Source: CAYFVR01 sp046541515 (GTDB lineage: Bacteria; Desulfobacterota; Desulfobacteria; Desulfobacterales; Desulfococcaceae). From it: a DNA stretch of 44,601 nt. Shown here piece after piece: positions 26,039 through 33,729 of the stretch (position 1 is the first letter of the stretch; each line of letters starts with the position of its first letter). Made by a program: the position numbers and the translations under genes. Location of the stretch: assembly GCA_046541515.1 (NCBI GenBank), contig JBKHDD010000023.1, forward strand, positions 1 through 44,601, in the 5' to 3' direction. The notes beneath the pieces were generated by a model that saw only the letters and a program-made list of their open reading frames with translations, did not search any database and was not told where the DNA came from.

Positions 26039-26383
26039 TCAGGAGCCCGGCGTCCGGTGTTTCATGTGGATCGACCGCAGGCCGTCCTTGATGCCCTGCT
26101 GGGTCTCGGGGCGGGGTTGGCATTCCGGCGGAATCGGCGTTTGACTGGCCGGATCGCAACTGCCGTCGGTGGTGCTTTTGGCCGCGCAGACGCCGTAGCG
26201 ATAGCCCGCCTGGTAGCAGTCGCCGGTCCCGGTGGCCGGCTGGGGCGAAGGGGCGGTGCGAACCTTGGGCGCGGACGGCGTGGCGCCGGGATTCATGGGT
26301 TGGGACGGCGGATCGCCGGCGCAGGCGCCGAGCAGGAGCGCCATGCCAAGGATAAGGATTGCGGAAAAGAGACGTGTGGTCAT
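26039..26383 (-). CDS. Small lipoprotein of unknown function
   Basis: A 114-residue protein with a lipoprotein signal (LILGMALLLGAC, lipid-attached Cys21), a Pro/Ser/Thr-rich linker (about 24-55) and a short C-terminal part with four cysteines (DCYQAGYRYGVC, GSCDP, PPEC) that could form two disulfides. The ATG at 26383 is set by CGGAGG about 5 nt upstream; the upstream in-frame extension would put charged residues before the signal sequence. I do not recognise the family. It is probably anchored in the outer membrane or periplasm. Confidence 0.75.
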   Translation of the reverse strand: MTTRLFSAILILGMALLLGACAGDPPSQPMNPGATPSAPKVRTAPSPQPATGTGDCYQAGYRYGVCAAKSTTDGSCDPASQTPIPPECQPRPETQQGIKDGLRSIHMKHRTPGS

Positions 26384-27149
26384 GAAACCTCCGGGTTCGC
26401 GGGTTGGGGGAAGCGGGCGTCGGTCGTCTCCCGGAAAATGGAGCAAAAGTCGGCACGGGTTGGTTTTGGGGCGTTTTGCGGTTTTCAGGCTCGGCCTTGG
26501 GTCGAACTCAAAAATATCGCAAATAATAACTTTTTAAAACCATTTCGGACGTGCGTCCATTTTTCGGAGAAATGCATTCGTGGTTGCCAATAAGCCGTTT
26601 TTGGGAGGTGGGGCCGAATGACCCATGGACCCCGGGCCGCCGGGTCAAATCGACCCGGCGGCGCCGTTTTCCCATGCCGCTTTTTCATACCACGGATTCT
26701 TTCCGGATTCCAAATCCACTTTTTTTTTCCTTCGTCTCCGGCCAATCTCGCCATCCAACCCTTCGTTCAAGCGACGCGTTCTCCCCGGCTTTCGGAACCC
26801 CCGCCCCTTGGAACCCCCGAGGCGCGGGACAGATGATTCGATGTTTTCCCGCTTTTCCTTTGGCGGTCGGTTGGGGAAATGGCCAGCTTTCCGCCACATC
26901 ATCCGCCCCCGTTTGTTTTTCATGAAATTTTCCACGGCTTTGGGCCGACGCATTTCTTTCGAGTTCGGATGGATTGATTTTTGGCGTAAATTAATTTACT
27001 TTCCCGAAAACTAATTCGAACATCCAAAAAAAGGCCCGCCTTTTTCCCTGGGGCGGAGTCGGTTTTGCGCGCCGTTCTTGCATGAAGGGGCGCCAACCGT
27101 CTCTCCACATTGGACGTATTCCGTTGGTCTTGAAGAAAAGGGGAAGACA
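26384..27149. other. Non-coding region upstream of the unknown three-gene operon
   Basis: About 765 bp in which I find no credible gene; base composition is richer in A and T than the flanks. It contains a 10-bp hairpin (CCGCCGGGTC at 26637-26646 with GACCCGGCGG at 26652-26661, then a short T-run) and a perfect 14-bp palindrome GTAAATTAATTTAC at 26986-26999, 150 bp upstream of the operon, which could be an operator. Confidence 0.6.
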
Positions 27150-27389
27150 ATGGCTTTATCCGTACCACCCGCAAGCGATCCGGTCTGGAGCGATATCGTT
27201 TCCGGCAAGCGGACGTTTCAGTTTGATTTCGTCGCCGCCAAGATTTTGATGGGCCATTTGAAGGTGAAAGTTCGCCATCGAAACGACCCGGCGGTGGTTC
27301 AGGAGGGGGCTCGAGAACTGCACGACGTGTTCGCGCGAAATGTCCAGATGCCGTCCGTGCAGCGGGATCTGGCCAAGATTTTGAAATAG
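27150..27389 (+). CDS. Hypothetical protein, first gene of an unknown operon
   Basis: A 79-residue soluble protein without cysteines or membrane helices, basic in the middle (ILMGHLKVKVRHRNDPA) and mostly helical in appearance. I do not recognise it. The start at 27150 follows AAAGGGG by about 7 nt. It lies 9 bp before the 331-residue gene, which in turn overlaps a third, so the three are almost surely co-transcribed. The operon ends immediately upstream of the aldehyde oxidoreductase promoters. Confidence 0.7.
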   Translation: MALSVPPASDPVWSDIVSGKRTFQFDFVAAKILMGHLKVKVRHRNDPAVVQEGARELHDVFARNVQMPSVQRDLAKILK

Positions 27390-27398
27390 GGGGGCGCC

Positions 27399-28394
27399 AT
27401 GGGCAGTGAAATGTACACGCCGGAAAATGCGGCGGGACGGATCGAAACCGGCCGTCCGCTGTTGCTGGCCGGCGACGACGCGGTATTGGAAACGCTGCCG
27501 GCCGGCAACTGGATCGGGGGAAGCAGCGCTTTTTTCATGACCGATCGTGGTGGTTTGTTTAGCCGGGATCAGGTCTGCGTGACGGAACTTCCCGACCTGG
27601 TGGAATCGGTTTCAATACAGGTCTACGACAGTGAAACCCTGGTGGACGTGTATCGGGATATTCCCGAAAACGGTTTCGCGGTGGCCATTCTGCCCGGAAT
27701 GAGCTGGACCCATTTTGAATTTGCCTTGAAGGCTCCGGGATACGTGGATTTCGCCATGCGCCCCCTCATCGGCTGGATCGCCGGGGTTCGGCCGGAGGAA
27801 TTGGGACGGCGGCTTCCCAAGGTGTATGACGGTCGAACGCAGACCGGGATGACCGACGGCGCTGTGGCGATGCGGGTTCACCTGCCGCCCGGCAAGGTGG
27901 CCGAAGTGGGCATTTTCAACCTGTTCGAGCCCGGGGACGGCGACGTCATCACCTTTCCGGAGTCGGGCTTCAGCGCGGAAACCGCCCTCGTCAACGGGGA
28001 GCGGGTCAATTTCGCCCAGTACGCCGCCGAGAAAAAGCTGGATCAGCGGCTTCCCCTGGTGGCCGATTACTACGGGGTAAAGGTCAACATCAGCTTTCAG
28101 TCGGTGGACCCCAAGGCGGGGCAGGTCAAGTTTTACGCCCCGGTGTTCCCCGGCGTGGAATATCGGCAGGCCCGTCCGGTGGGCGGCTACGTGGAGGAAT
28201 TCACCTCCCGCATGCCCACGGAGGAAACCGGCAAGGTGGCCTTCGCCTGCAACTGCGTGCTCAACTACCTTTATTCCGAGCTGGAAGGCAAGGTCACGCC
28301 CGGGATCACCGGCCCCATTACCTTCGGCGAAATCGCCTATCAACTTCTCAACCAGACGTTGACCTATATTCGATTGGAGGACGCCAGCGGATGA
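27399..28394 (+). CDS. Uncharacterised protein, second gene of an unknown operon
   Basis: A 331-residue soluble alpha/beta protein. It has an N-terminal segment LPAGNWIGGSSAFFMTDRGG, a central PLIGWIAGVRPEELG and TDGAVAMRVHLPPGKVAEV, and a C-terminal EETGKVAFACNCVLNYLYSE with two cysteines one residue apart. The general run (a Gly/Ser turn near the start and a late Cys-containing strand before a helix) faintly recalls FIST-type signalling domains, but I cannot assign it to a family with confidence. No signal peptide or membrane helix is visible. Its stop overlaps the start of the next gene (ATGA at 28391-28394). Confidence 0.8.
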   Translation: MGSEMYTPENAAGRIETGRPLLLAGDDAVLETLPAGNWIGGSSAFFMTDRGGLFSRDQVCVTELPDLVESVSIQVYDSETLVDVYRDIPENGFAVAILPGMSWTHFEFALKAPGYVDFAMRPLIGWIAGVRPEELGRRLPKVYDGRTQTGMTDGAVAMRVHLPPGKVAEVGIFNLFEPGDGDVITFPESGFSAETALVNGERVNFAQYAAEKKLDQRLPLVADYYGVKVNISFQSVDPKAGQVKFYAPVFPGVEYRQARPVGGYVEEFTSRMPTEETGKVAFACNCVLNYLYSELEGKVTPGITGPITFGEIAYQLLNQTLTYIRLEDASG

Positions 28395-28912
28395 TTGAAT
28401 CGATTCCGAATGTTGCGCTTTCGCCCGCCGCGGTCCCGGCGCTTCGGCCGCTGCTGGAATCCGGCGTCTGGGTCGCGGCGGAAACCGGCCGCCCGCTCCA
28501 GGAGATTCTTTGCGGCCAATGGAAAATTCCCGCCGACTACGTGGCCGGCCGGATTTCCACCATTTTTTTGAACGCCAAGCCGGTGGACGATCTCGACGTG
28601 ATCGTGGCCGACGAGTCGGTCTTGGCGCTTTCCGCGGCCATGCCCGGTCTGGTGGGGGCGACCATGCGCCGGGGCGGGGTGCTGGGCGGGTTTCGCGGCG
28701 ACATCAGCCATCGCGACGCGGGGGCGACGGATTCCGCCCGTTCCGGCTGGATTCGGGTCAAGTTGTTCAACATGATCGCGGAGGAGATGGGCGGCCATTT
28801 TCTCCGTATGGGATTTCGCGCCCCCCGGGCCGCCCTGGCGGAATGTCTGGGCGCCGCTTCGCCGACGCTCCCCGGCGTCCCCATGGTGGGGGTGGCCGCT
28901 TCCGGCGAATAA
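28391..28912 (+). CDS. Uncharacterised protein, third gene of an unknown operon
   Basis: A 173-residue protein. It begins with a segment like a leucine-rich helix (AAVPALRPLLESGVWVAAETG), followed by PADYVAGRISTIFLNAKPVDDLD and a glycine-rich centre (GATMRRGGVLGGFRGDISHR). I do not recognise it. TTGGAGG lies about 12 nt before its ATG inside the preceding gene, and translation is coupled by the 4-bp overlap. The stop at 28912 is only 4 bp before the sigma54-type promoter of the aldehyde oxidoreductase. Confidence 0.75.
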   Translation: MIESIPNVALSPAAVPALRPLLESGVWVAAETGRPLQEILCGQWKIPADYVAGRISTIFLNAKPVDDLDVIVADESVLALSAAMPGLVGATMRRGGVLGGFRGDISHRDAGATDSARSGWIRVKLFNMIAEEMGGHFLRMGFRAPRAALAECLGAASPTLPGVPMVGVAASGE

Positions 28913-28915
28913 TTT

Positions 28916-28932
28916 TTGGCAGACTTCTTGCT
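28916..28932 (+). promoter_or_regulatory. Sigma54-type (-24/-12) promoter of the aldehyde oxidoreductase
   Basis: TTGGCAGACTTCTTGCT has the obligatory GG and GC exactly 10 nt apart and matches the TTGGC-TTGCT consensus well. It would start transcription near 28943, giving a leader of about 240 nt. A similar element lies before the alcohol dehydrogenase at 39762. Confidence 0.72.
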
Positions 28933-28995
28933 TTGGTATTGGGGAGCGAGCCTGATTTCGATTTTCCCGGTTTTCCCCCCGGCGGAGGTTTGGAT

Positions 28996-29024
28996 TTGAC
29001 AGCGACCCGCCGGGAATGTATAAT
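28996..29024 (+). promoter_or_regulatory. Perfect-consensus sigma70-type promoter
   Basis: TTGACA (28996-29001) and TATAAT (29019-29024) are both exact consensus hexamers and are separated by exactly 17 bp. Transcription would start near 29031, about 155 nt before the aldehyde oxidoreductase start codon. Such a match in a GC-rich genome is unlikely by chance. Confidence 0.8.
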
Positions 29025-29185
29025 AAATCTAATTAGTTGGTTTGTATTGCTCCATTTTGGTTCGTTCGGGTTCTTTTTGTTCTCGAAAGCCGCTGAAGCG
29101 GAAAGAGATAACCAAGACGGAGATATACAGACGAGAATCCGAACGGCACCCTGTGCCATGCAAGTAAAAGGAGGGTTTGACGGGT

Positions 29186-30922
29186 ATGGACAAAATACTT
29201 CGAATCAATGTCGGCGCGGACGGCGGCCCCACTTTCACCACGGAACCGCTGGGCGACTACGCGGGGCTCGGCGGCCGGGGGATGACGTCCACCGTCGTCG
29301 CCAAGGAAGTGCCGGCGGACTGCCATCCGCTTGGACCCGAGAACAAGCTCGTGATCGCCCCGGGCCTCATGTCCGGCTCCGCCGCGTCCACCTCCGGCCG
29401 AATTTCCATCGGCTGCAAGAGCCCGCTGACCGGCGGCATCAAGGAGTCCAACGCCGGCGGACAGGGCGCGCAGGTCATGGCGCGGCTCGGCTACGCCGCC
29501 ATCATTCTGGAGGGCGAGCCCAAGACCGACGATCTGTACAAGGTCTTCATCAACAGCGACAAGGTGGAAATCACGCCTTGCAACGAGTACAAGACCCTTC
29601 GCAACTATCCGCTCTCCGAGAAGATCAAGGCGGATCACGGCGACAAGGTGGCCATGATTTCCGTGGGCCCCGCCGGGGAGATGAAGATGTGCGCCGCCTC
29701 CATCGCGGTGACCGACCGCGAGTTCCGGCCGACCCGCCACTGCGGCCGCGGCGGCGTGGGCGCGGTGATGGGCTCCAAGAACATCAAGCTCTTCGTGCTG
29801 GACGACGAGGGCTGCAAGATGCGCAAGCCGGCCGACGCCGAGAAGTTCAAGGAGGCCAACAAGCTGTTCAACCAGGGCCTCCGGGGCCACGCGGTCACCG
29901 GCCAGGGGCTCCCCGCCTACGGCACCAACGTCCTCACCAACATCATCAACGAGGCCGGCGCCTATCCGACGTATAACTTCAAGGAGGGCCAGTACGCCGA
30001 CGCCGGCAAGCTCTCCGGCGAGACCTACGCCGAGCTGGAGACCCAGCGCGGCGGCAACCCGACCCACGGCTGCCATCGCGGCTGCGCCATCCAGTGTTCC
30101 GGCATCTTCATGGACAAGGACGGCAACTACATCACCAAGCAGCCCGAGTACGAGACGGTCTGGGCCCACGGCGGCAACTGCGGCATTTGCGATCCCGACG
30201 CGGTGGCCCGGCTGGACTTCATGGACGACGACATCGGGCTGGACACCATCGAGATGGGCGTGACCATCGGCGTGGCCATGGAAGCGGGCCTGCTGAAGTT
30301 CGGCGACGCCGAAGGCGCCGTCAAGCTGCTGGAGGAAGTGGCCCAGGGAACGCCGCTGGGCCGCATTCTGGGCAACGGCGCGGCCATGACCGCCCGGGCC
30401 TTCGGAATCGAGCGCGCGCCGGTGGTCAAGAACCAGGCGATGCCGGCCTACGATCCCCGCGCCGTCAAGGGCATCGGCGTCACCTACGCCACCTCCACCA
30501 TGGGCGCGGACCACACCGCCGGCTACGCCATCGCCACCAACATCCTGAAAGTCGGCGGCGACGTGGATCCCCTGTCCACCGAGGGCCAGATCGAGCTGTC
30601 CCGGAACCTCCAGATCGCCACCGCGGCCCTGGACGCCACCGGCTACTGTCTCTTCATCGCCTTCGCCATTCTGGACCAGCCCGAGACCTTCGACGCAATG
30701 GTGCAGTCCATCAACGGCTTCTACAACCTGAACATGACCGCCGACGACGTGGTGGCCCTGGGCAAGCAGATTCTTTCCACCGAGCGCGACTTCAACAAGC
30801 GCGCCGGATTCACCGCCCTGGACGACCGGCTGCCCCGCTACTTCCAGCGCGAAGCCATCGCCCCGCACAATGTCACCTTCGACATTTCCGACGAGGCGCT
30901 GGACACGGTCTACAACTGGTAG
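29186..30922 (+). CDS. aor: Tungsten-type aldehyde:ferredoxin oxidoreductase
   Basis: A 578-residue AOR-family enzyme that oxidises aldehydes to acids (or reduces acids) with ferredoxin, using a tungsto-bispterin cofactor and one [4Fe-4S] cluster. Family marks are GLGGRGMTSTVVAKEVP, the pterin-binding GRISIGCKSPLTGGIKESNAGG, FRPTRHCGRGGVGAVMGSK, and the cluster ligands in HGCHRGCAIQC with a late Cys in ATGYCLF. The ATG at 29186 follows AAGGAGGG by about 10 nt. Codon choice is strongly skewed to C/G-ending codons (Lys almost always AAG), as in highly expressed genes. Two promoters precede it and a strong terminator follows. The final 45 codons recur 1.3 kb downstream. Confidence 0.95.
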   Translation: MDKILRINVGADGGPTFTTEPLGDYAGLGGRGMTSTVVAKEVPADCHPLGPENKLVIAPGLMSGSAASTSGRISIGCKSPLTGGIKESNAGGQGAQVMARLGYAAIILEGEPKTDDLYKVFINSDKVEITPCNEYKTLRNYPLSEKIKADHGDKVAMISVGPAGEMKMCAASIAVTDREFRPTRHCGRGGVGAVMGSKNIKLFVLDDEGCKMRKPADAEKFKEANKLFNQGLRGHAVTGQGLPAYGTNVLTNIINEAGAYPTYNFKEGQYADAGKLSGETYAELETQRGGNPTHGCHRGCAIQCSGIFMDKDGNYITKQPEYETVWAHGGNCGICDPDAVARLDFMDDDIGLDTIEMGVTIGVAMEAGLLKFGDAEGAVKLLEEVAQGTPLGRILGNGAAMTARAFGIERAPVVKNQAMPAYDPRAVKGIGVTYATSTMGADHTAGYAIATNILKVGGDVDPLSTEGQIELSRNLQIATAALDATGYCLFIAFAILDQPETFDAMVQSINGFYNLNMTADDVVALGKQILSTERDFNKRAGFTALDDRLPRYFQREAIAPHNVTFDISDEALDTVYNW

Positions 30923-30959
30923 TCGCGTAACCGTTTTTTTTAGTAGAAACGAAGACTAA

Positions 30960-30987
30960 GGGGGCCTTTGCGAAGGCCCCCTTTTTT
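30960..30987 (+). terminator. Rho-independent terminator of the aldehyde oxidoreductase
   Basis: GGGGGCCTT (30960-30968) pairs with AAGGCCCCC (30973-30981) around a 4-nt loop, followed by six T. Confidence 0.93.
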
Positions 30988-31033
30988 ATGCTTGGAAAAG
31001 GCATGGATTGCGCGTCCGGCGAACGGGAATTCG

Positions 31034-31101
31034 GGCGTAGAGGTGCAGGCGCCCCTTGTCCGCTCGCCGAAGGGCGGGCACGTAAGGCCTGGCCCTACGC
31101 C
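31034..31101. repeat. Possible small palindromic intergenic element
   Basis: GGCGTAG (31034-31040) and CTACGCC (31095-31101) bound a GC-rich segment of 68 bp containing internal inverted stretches. The ends resemble the GTAGGGGC...GCCCCTAC intergenic repeats of many genomes, and a related GTAGGGGCG stretch lies near 42450. It sits in the roughly 290 bp between the AOR terminator and the FitB-like gene, where I see no coding sequence. Confidence 0.4.
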
Positions 31102-31279
31102 TCGAAAACTCGCTTGTGGCCTTCGGAAGTATGCGTATCGACGGGAGAAGATTCTTCGAGGTGCGGGGATTCGGAACCCGTTCGGTTTTCCGGAGGTTCC
31201 CGATCGCTCGACCCGTTCGGGAAAGGACTCGAAATGCGCCGGCTTCCGCAGGAAGGCACGGGTTCGGTTGAATGGCAAT

Positions 31280-31708
31280 TCAGGAGCCGGACGCGCACCA
31301 CGGATTCATGATATTCAGTTCGGAAATCTCTTCAAAATCTTTCACGTTTCGAGTCGCCAGGATCAATCGATTCGCTATCGCGATAGCGGCGATCTGCCCG
31401 TCTTCCACGCTGATCGGGCGGCCCATATTCCGGCGCTGCTTTGCCAATTTCGCGTATTCGACGGCCGCCGATTCGTCAAATGAAAGACAACGGCCCGAAA
31501 AATCGGAAAACATCTCATTTGCTGCGCCGGCCAGTTGCTTTTTTCGCTTGCCTTCTGGAAGCAGCAATATCCCGAGTTCTATTTCCGCCCGGGTAACCGC
31601 GCAAATATAAAGGTTTATGGGATAATGGTCGTCGATCCACCGGATGACATGCTCATTCGGTTCTGCGGACATCAACTCGGACAAAACATTGGTGTCGAGC
31701 AATATCAT
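31280..31708 (-). CDS. PIN-domain toxin, VapC/FitB-like
   Basis: A 142-residue PIN-domain ribonuclease. The acidic residues that bind the catalytic metal are in place: MILLDTNVLSE (Asp5), RAEIELGILLLP (Glu), SVEDGQIAAIA (Asp) and ATRNVKDFE (Asp near 124). The sequence is closest in style to FitB-type VapC toxins, which cleave RNA. It overlaps the antitoxin gene by 4 bp (ATGA at 31705-31708). The pair stands between the AOR gene and a truncated copy of its 3' end. Confidence 0.9.
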   Translation of the reverse strand: MILLDTNVLSELMSAEPNEHVIRWIDDHYPINLYICAVTRAEIELGILLLPEGKRKKQLAGAANEMFSDFSGRCLSFDESAAVEYAKLAKQRRNMGRPISVEDGQIAAIAIANRLILATRNVKDFEEISELNIMNPWCASGS

Positions 31709-31959
31709 TGTTTCTTGGCCGTGAAATCCGGCGCGGGACGTGGCGTGGACCGATCGGGCAACTCCAGATCGACACCTCCGAACGTTGTGAATCTTTCGTG
31801 AATTCGGGTTCCAAGCCCTTTGTCGCCCTCCTTTTGGACGAGGGCCCGTCGAAGGATTCGCCTTGCCTCTTCTTCCATGGAACAGCCGTGCTTTGCGGCG
31901 CTTAAACGTAGATTTTTTTTAACGATCTCATCCAGATTGCGAATCGTCAGCGTACTCAT
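31705..31959 (-). CDS. FitA-like ribbon-helix-helix antitoxin
   Basis: An 84-residue antitoxin. The N-terminal STLTIRNLDEIVKKNLRLSA and HGCSMEEEARRILRRAL form a ribbon-helix-helix DNA-binding domain like FitA. The C-terminal LELPDRSTPRPAPDF should wrap the toxin. Overlapping inverted repeats on its own promoter (32000-32031) are the likely operator for autorepression by the toxin-antitoxin complex. Confidence 0.88.
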   Translation of the reverse strand: MSTLTIRNLDEIVKKNLRLSAAKHGCSMEEEARRILRRALVQKEGDKGLGTRIHERFTTFGGVDLELPDRSTPRPAPDFTAKKQ

Positions 31960-31999
31960 CGGCGTTGCCTCCGGTTCATGATCAAACGGAACGGATTGT

Positions 32000-32035
32000 C
32001 GCTGTCATCATAGTCAATGACAGCGTTGACTGCAA
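32000..32035 (-). promoter_or_regulatory. Promoter and operator of the FitAB-type module
   Basis: On the minus strand TTGCAG (32030-32035) and TATGAT (32007-32012) are separated by 17 bp. Over them lie two inverted repeats: CGCTGTCAT/ATGACAGCG (32000-32008 and 32017-32025) and AGTCAA/TTGACT (32012-32017 and 32026-32031). Confidence 0.75.
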
Positions 32036-32137
32036 CGGATTTTCGGTTGCCAAAATTAGCCGCAGGCATGGATGCGGGGTGGTGCGCCAAGGTCATGTTG
32101 AGCGGCATCCTTTGATGAAATCCAATTTCCGGGCAGT

Positions 32138-32274
32138 GCGACTTCAACAAGCGCGCCGGATTCACCGCCCTGGACGACCGGCTGCCCCGCTACTTCCAGC
32201 GCGAAGCCATCGCCCCGCACAACGTCACCTTCGACATCTCCGACGAGGCGCTGGACACGGTGTATAACTGGTAG
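32138..32274 (+). pseudogene. 3' remnant of a second aldehyde oxidoreductase gene
   Basis: These 137 bp match the end of the AOR gene (30786-30922) without gaps and with only four differences, all silent third-position changes in the codons for Asn, Ile, Val and Tyr. The frame reads the last 45 residues of the enzyme to the same TAG, but nothing upstream of 32138 resembles the gene and there is no start. It has its own hairpin terminator downstream. The silent pattern of change suggests a formerly functional tandem paralogue whose 5' part was lost when the toxin-antitoxin segment arrived, rather than a recent copy. Confidence 0.92.
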
Positions 32275-32305
32275 TCGCCGCGCAGGCGGGTTTTTAAGGC
32301 AAGTC

Positions 32306-32329
32306 AAGGGGGCCTTCGGGCCCCCTTTT
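32306..32329 (+). terminator. Terminator of the truncated AOR copy
   Basis: AAGGGGGCC (32306-32314) pairs with GGCCCCCTT (32319-32327) around a TTCG tetraloop and ends in four T. It closely resembles the terminator of the intact AOR gene, as expected if the whole 3' end was duplicated. Confidence 0.88.
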
Positions 32330-32471
32330 CGCGTTTGAATCGGCCGTCGCGACGGAGACGATGGGACGCAAATCCGGGTTCGAGAGGTAAAAATAAGGGG
32401 AGGCCTGGATTTGCATTTGTTTCGTTTCGTGGATATGCTTTCCTCAAAATCGAGAACCGAATGGAGGTTCC

Positions 32472-33083
32472 ATGTCATTTCCCGTCGTCTCCAAAATGGC
32501 CCGAACCACGATTCTTTCCGCGTCGTTGGCCGTATCGCTGGCCGGTTTGCTCCTCGGCTGCGCGATCGGCCCCAAAACCGCGAAGACGTTGAGCGACGCG
32601 GACGCCCAACGGCTGAAGCCCGGCCTCTCGGTTCGGTATTACGACGGCTTCGTCCGACACATTCGGGAAATTCCGGAGGACGAAATTTTGCTGAAGGTGA
32701 GCCGGCCCGGAAAACCGGTCACGAATATCGATCATCAATTTGGCGGCGGAGAAATTTTCGACAGCGGCAAGAGCCGGGGCGTGGGAATGCGGATGGAAGG
32801 GTTTCTGCGTCTGCAACCGGCGGGGACCTACCAATTCAAGGCGCTGACCAACGACGGCTTTTCCATGCACATCGGCGACGCCCAGGTGCTCTACGATCCG
32901 GACGTCCACGGCGACCGCTGGACCGAGCCAACCGCCTACGTCGCCGAAAAGGCGGGATGGTATCCCGTCCAGCTCCGTTATTTTCAGCGGAAAGGCACCG
33001 CCGCCCTGCGGCTCCACTGGCAGCCCCCGGGCGCGGAGGAATTCGTTCCGGTGCCGGGGGAGGCGTTGGGGCATATTCCGTAG
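32472..33083 (+). CDS. PA14-domain lipoprotein
   Basis: A 203-residue lipoprotein with lipobox LAGLLLGC (lipidated Cys at about 30). The rest resembles a PA14 beta-barrel domain: LSVRYYDGFVRHIREIP, RMEGFLRLQPAGTYQFKALT, DGFSMHIGDAQVLYDPD, GWYPVQLRYFQRKGTAALRL. PA14 domains usually bind carbohydrate, here at the periplasmic face or cell surface. GGAGG about 5 nt before the ATG at 32472 supports the start. There is no operon partner; the next gene follows by 67 bp. Confidence 0.85.
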   Translation: MSFPVVSKMARTTILSASLAVSLAGLLLGCAIGPKTAKTLSDADAQRLKPGLSVRYYDGFVRHIREIPEDEILLKVSRPGKPVTNIDHQFGGGEIFDSGKSRGVGMRMEGFLRLQPAGTYQFKALTNDGFSMHIGDAQVLYDPDVHGDRWTEPTAYVAEKAGWYPVQLRYFQRKGTAALRLHWQPPGAEEFVPVPGEALGHIP

Positions 33084-33150
33084 GGGGCAACCGATTCGGG
33101 AAAAATTCGAAGTCCCAAAATACGGCCGATTTGAGGCGTCAGGTGAGGAA

Positions 33151-33420
33151 ATGCCGGAAATTTCAAGATTCTTCGGGATCATTATTAGGATGTATCTTGA
33201 GGCAGGGGCTCCCCACCACCACCCCCATTTCCACGCTTACTACCAGGGTCGGGCGGCGGTCTATCGAATCGATCCAGTTGAACGGATTGGCGGTCGCCTT
33301 CCGCAGAGGCAAGAACGGCTAATAATGGCTTGGGCGGAAATCCATCGGGAAGAATTAGTGGCGAATTGGCACAACATTCAATCGGGAGGCCTGCCCATCC
33401 GGATTAGGCCATTAAGGTGA
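33151..33420 (+). CDS. DUF4160-family protein
   Basis: An 89-residue protein of the DUF4160 type, recognised from MPEISRFFGIIIRMY followed by the His-rich HHHPHFHAYYQGRAAVY and a terminal helical EERLIMAWAEIHREELVANW-like segment. It is followed after 15 bp by a DUF2442 gene. The two families are very often neighbours and have been proposed as a toxin-antitoxin-like pair, but no activity is established. The codons are richer in A and T than those of the genes around it. Confidence 0.83.
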   Translation: MPEISRFFGIIIRMYLEAGAPHHHPHFHAYYQGRAAVYRIDPVERIGGRLPQRQERLIMAWAEIHREELVANWHNIQSGGLPIRIRPLR

Positions 33421-33435
33421 AGGGAGGTATTTTGG

Positions 33436-33729
33436 ATGGAACACAATGTTTTTCGAGTGGTATCTTTCTCCTTTGTCGGAGAATATGCCCTCCAGGTTGT
33501 TTTTGATGATCAGACGCTCCAAATTGTTGACTTTGAGCCGGTTCTGAAGGGAGCGGTTTATGGCCCCTTAAAAGACCCCGCTCTTTTTCGCCAAGTCGCC
33601 ATCGATCCGGAAATCCAGACCCTCGTTTGGCCAAATGGCGCGGATTTTGATCCCGAAACCCTCCATGAATGGCCCAAATATCTTCCGATTCTTCGGGAGC
33701 GGGCCGAAAAGTGGGATTCTGCCGCCTAA
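33436..33729 (+). CDS. DUF2442-family protein
   Basis: A 97-residue protein matching the DUF2442 pattern: an N-terminal RVVSFSFVGEYALQVVFDD, then FEPVLKGAVYGPLKDPALFR and the terminal WPNGADFDPETLHEWPKY. GAGGT lies 9 nt before the ATG. It forms a two-gene unit with the DUF4160 gene. Some DUF2442 proteins have a DNA-binding extension; this one does not. Confidence 0.83.
   Translation: MEHNVFRVVSFSFVGEYALQVVFDDQTLQIVDFEPVLKGAVYGPLKDPALFRQVAIDPEIQTLVWPNGADFDPETLHEWPKYLPILRERAEKWDSAA

Noticed and set aside
29033..30868. A 611-codon open frame antisense to the AOR gene
   Set aside because: It mirrors the strongly C/G-biased codons of the AOR gene on the other strand, is Gly/Ala/Val/His-rich without any motif, and has no ribosome-binding site. 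It is a shadow of a GC-rich gene.
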